NCBI GenBank assembly: GCA_036005805.1
Contig: DASYQE010000210.1
Location: forward strand, 1 to 64,000
Direction: 5' to 3'
DNA length: 64,000 nt
Source of the DNA: DASRAU01 sp036005805
GTDB lineage: Bacteria > Acidobacteriota > Polarisedimenticolia > Gp22-AA2
Shown: piece after piece, positions 62,995 through 64,000 of the stretch
Position numbering within the stretch: position 1 is the stretch's first letter
Layout: each line of letters begins with the position of its first letter
Notes under the pieces: generated by a model
The model's input: the letters and a program-made list of their open reading frames with translations, nothing else
The model's database searches: none
What the model was told of the DNA's origin: nothing
Position numbers and translations under genes: made by a program

Positions 62995-63864
62995 ATGCGC
63001 ATCGCAATGGCCCAGATCGCGCCGCCCCTGGGCGACCCGGCGGCAAGCCTCAAGATCCACCTCGCCGCCGCCCGCAAGGCGATCCGGGCGGGAGCGCGCC
63101 TCGTCGTGTTTCCCGAGCTCAGCCTGACGGGCTACCGCCTCCAGGACCTGGTGCCGGAGGTGGCGCGGCCGATCGATTCGAAGGGGCTGCTCGCGCCCCT
63201 CTTCGCCCTGAGCCGGCGCATCCCCATCGCGTTCGGCCTGGTGGAGGAATCGGAAGGACATCGCTACTACAACAGCGCGGTCTTCCTGGAAGGGGGCCGT
63301 GTCCGGCACGTGCACCGCAAGGTCTATCTGCCGACCTACGGCATGTTCGAGGAGGGGCGCTACTTCTCGGCGGGCGATTCGTTCACCGCCTTCCGCACCC
63401 GGCTCGGCCGCATCGGCCTGCTCGTGTGCGAGGACCTCTGGCACCCGGCGAGCGCGCTGCTCCTGGCGCAGGATGGCGCCGACTACGTCCTCGTGCTCGC
63501 CAACAGCCCCGTGCAGTCGGGGGAAGGCGCCGGCGGACCGCGCAACCACGAGACCTGGCGCGATCTCATCCGGGTCACGGCGCAGCTGCAGACGGTGTTC
63601 GTCGTGCTCGTCAACCGCGGCGGCTGCGAGGACGGCATCTCCTTCTCGGGAGCGTCGGCGGCGGTCGATCCGCTCGGCCGCGTCATCGCGGAGGGACGGA
63701 TGCTCGGCGACGACCTGGTCGTCTGCGACCTCGATCGGGCCGCGCTGCGGCGCGCGCGGACCTTCTATCCGCTGCTGCGCGACGAGCGGCTCCCGGTGCT
63801 GCAGCGCGAGATCGGCAGGCTGCTCGCGGCGCCGGAGGCGGGGCGCGGGCCGGGGGGTTCGTGA
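62995..63864 (+). CDS. Nitrilase-family amidohydrolase (NAD synthetase glutaminase-like)
   Basis: 289 aa. Catalytic triad E41 (VVFPELSLTGY), K109 (VHRKVYLPTYG) and C145 (LLVCEDLWHP). The FPELSLTGY, PTYGMFEEGRYF and CEDLWHP wording is that of the glutaminase domain of glutamine-dependent NadE, but the synthetase domain is absent and the next gene is unrelated. Either it serves a separate synthetase or hydrolyses another amide. Leaderless start after TACAAT; stop overlaps the next GTG. Confidence 0.9.
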   Translation: MRIAMAQIAPPLGDPAASLKIHLAAARKAIRAGARLVVFPELSLTGYRLQDLVPEVARPIDSKGLLAPLFALSRRIPIAFGLVEESEGHRYYNSAVFLEGGRVRHVHRKVYLPTYGMFEEGRYFSAGDSFTAFRTRLGRIGLLVCEDLWHPASALLLAQDGADYVLVLANSPVQSGEGAGGPRNHETWRDLIRVTAQLQTVFVVLVNRGGCEDGISFSGASAAVDPLGRVIAEGRMLGDDLVVCDLDRAALRRARTFYPLLRDERLPVLQREIGRLLAAPEAGRGPGGS

Positions 63865-64000
63865 AGATTCACCTGGCCTACAAGTGCCACGACCTCGGGC
63901 GGATGGAGTTCTATTCGCGCTTCACGCCGCTCGGGCTGGGAACGATCACGGCGCTCCTGCGCCGCGAAGGCTTCGACGCCACCCTCGTCAACCTGAGCGC
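63861..64000 (+). CDS. B12-binding-type radical SAM protein (N-terminal fragment)
   Basis: Starts at GTG 63861, overlapping the upstream stop (GTGA), and runs off the right edge after 46 codons. The fragment KIHLAYKCHDLGRMEF... TPLGLGTITALLRREGFDATLVNLS matches the cobalamin-binding Rossmann start of B12-dependent radical SAM enzymes (LGLGxLxAxLRxxGxxVxxxxL). No cluster motif is reached, so subtype is unknown. Confidence 0.65.
   Translation, partial: MKIHLAYKCHDLGRMEFYSRFTPLGLGTITALLRREGFDATLVNLS

Overview
The window is a gene-dense, high-GC (roughly 70% by eye) stretch of chromosome from a Gram-negative bacterium. Lipopolysaccharide functions are explicit: a complete Kdo supply operon, heptose kinase and heptosyltransferases, a Kdo/heptose kinase-like protein, LptD, LolA and LapA. 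The remaining gene content (tandem-domain ThyX, TatT with a TRAP transporter, DUF4388, DUF4382 lipoproteins, a 2-oxoacid dehydrogenase with its own Lpd, CIRCE-controlled groESL) fits a deep, non-proteobacterial Gram-negative lineage. Acidobacteriota is my best guess, but it is inferred from gene content and not from a marker gene. I see no rRNA, tRNA, insertion sequence, phage gene or CRISPR array, and no gene-free stretch over 300 bases.

Layout. 1-3479 (minus): lpd, E1 alpha, E1 beta of a 2-oxoacid dehydrogenase complex. 3535-4671 (minus): class V aminotransferase. 4778-10822 (plus): tandem ThyX, TrmB, then a TRAP transporter (TatT, DctP, fused DctQM). 10859-12049 (minus): Rieske protein, unknown protein, Bcp peroxiredoxin. 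12219-19261 (minus): a tightly packed ten-gene unit, ridA, thioredoxin-like ferredoxin, moaA, IscU-like scaffold, nuoI, nuoB, MidA methyltransferase, Mrp, PpiC isomerase and a small CTG-started CBU_0592-type membrane protein. It joins two Fe-S subunits of complex I to homologues of the human complex I assembly factors NDUFAF7 and NUBPL. 19450-24561 (plus): kdsB-pyrG-kdsA-kdsD-kdsC-lapA, the CMP-Kdo pathway. 24594-26509 (minus): secreted protein plus HTH-TPR regulator. 26749-32938: DUF4388 protein, heptose kinase, Trm112, two heptosyltransferases, LPS kinase, TatC, TatA/B. 33033-34601: S41 protease. 34687-37262 (minus): an unfamiliar AAA+ ATPase coupled to an unknown partner. 37317-39443: groESL with promoter, CIRCE operator and terminator. 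39524-45130: two DUF4382 lipoproteins, LolA, thioredoxin-like protein, two ABC permeases, HD-GYP response regulator. 45270-49315 (minus): polA and glyA. 49589-54257 (plus): clpB-hsp20-htpX-grpE. 54287-58447: arginase, 3-hydroxyacyl-CoA dehydrogenase, UbiA prenyltransferase and a fused polyprenol kinase/DUF92 protein. 58444-62854 (minus): rmlD, lptD, Memo-family protein. 62995-64000 (plus): nitrilase-family amidohydrolase and the start of a B12-type radical SAM protein.

Two features recur. Genes in operons are joined by four-base overlaps of the form NTGA, with ATG, GTG, TTG and apparently CTG all serving as the start. Many first genes have a -10 element of the form TGCTAnnAT or TATAAT, often only 6-11 bases before the start codon, which implies leaderless or near-leaderless messages. 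Strongest candidates for new biology are the polyprenol kinase-DUF92 fusion coupled to UbiA (bacterial counterpart of plant VTE5 and VTE6 beside a prenyltransferase), the complex I/Fe-S assembly operon with a His-substituted IscU-like scaffold, the AAA+ ATPase pair, and the tandem ThyX with complementary motif loss.
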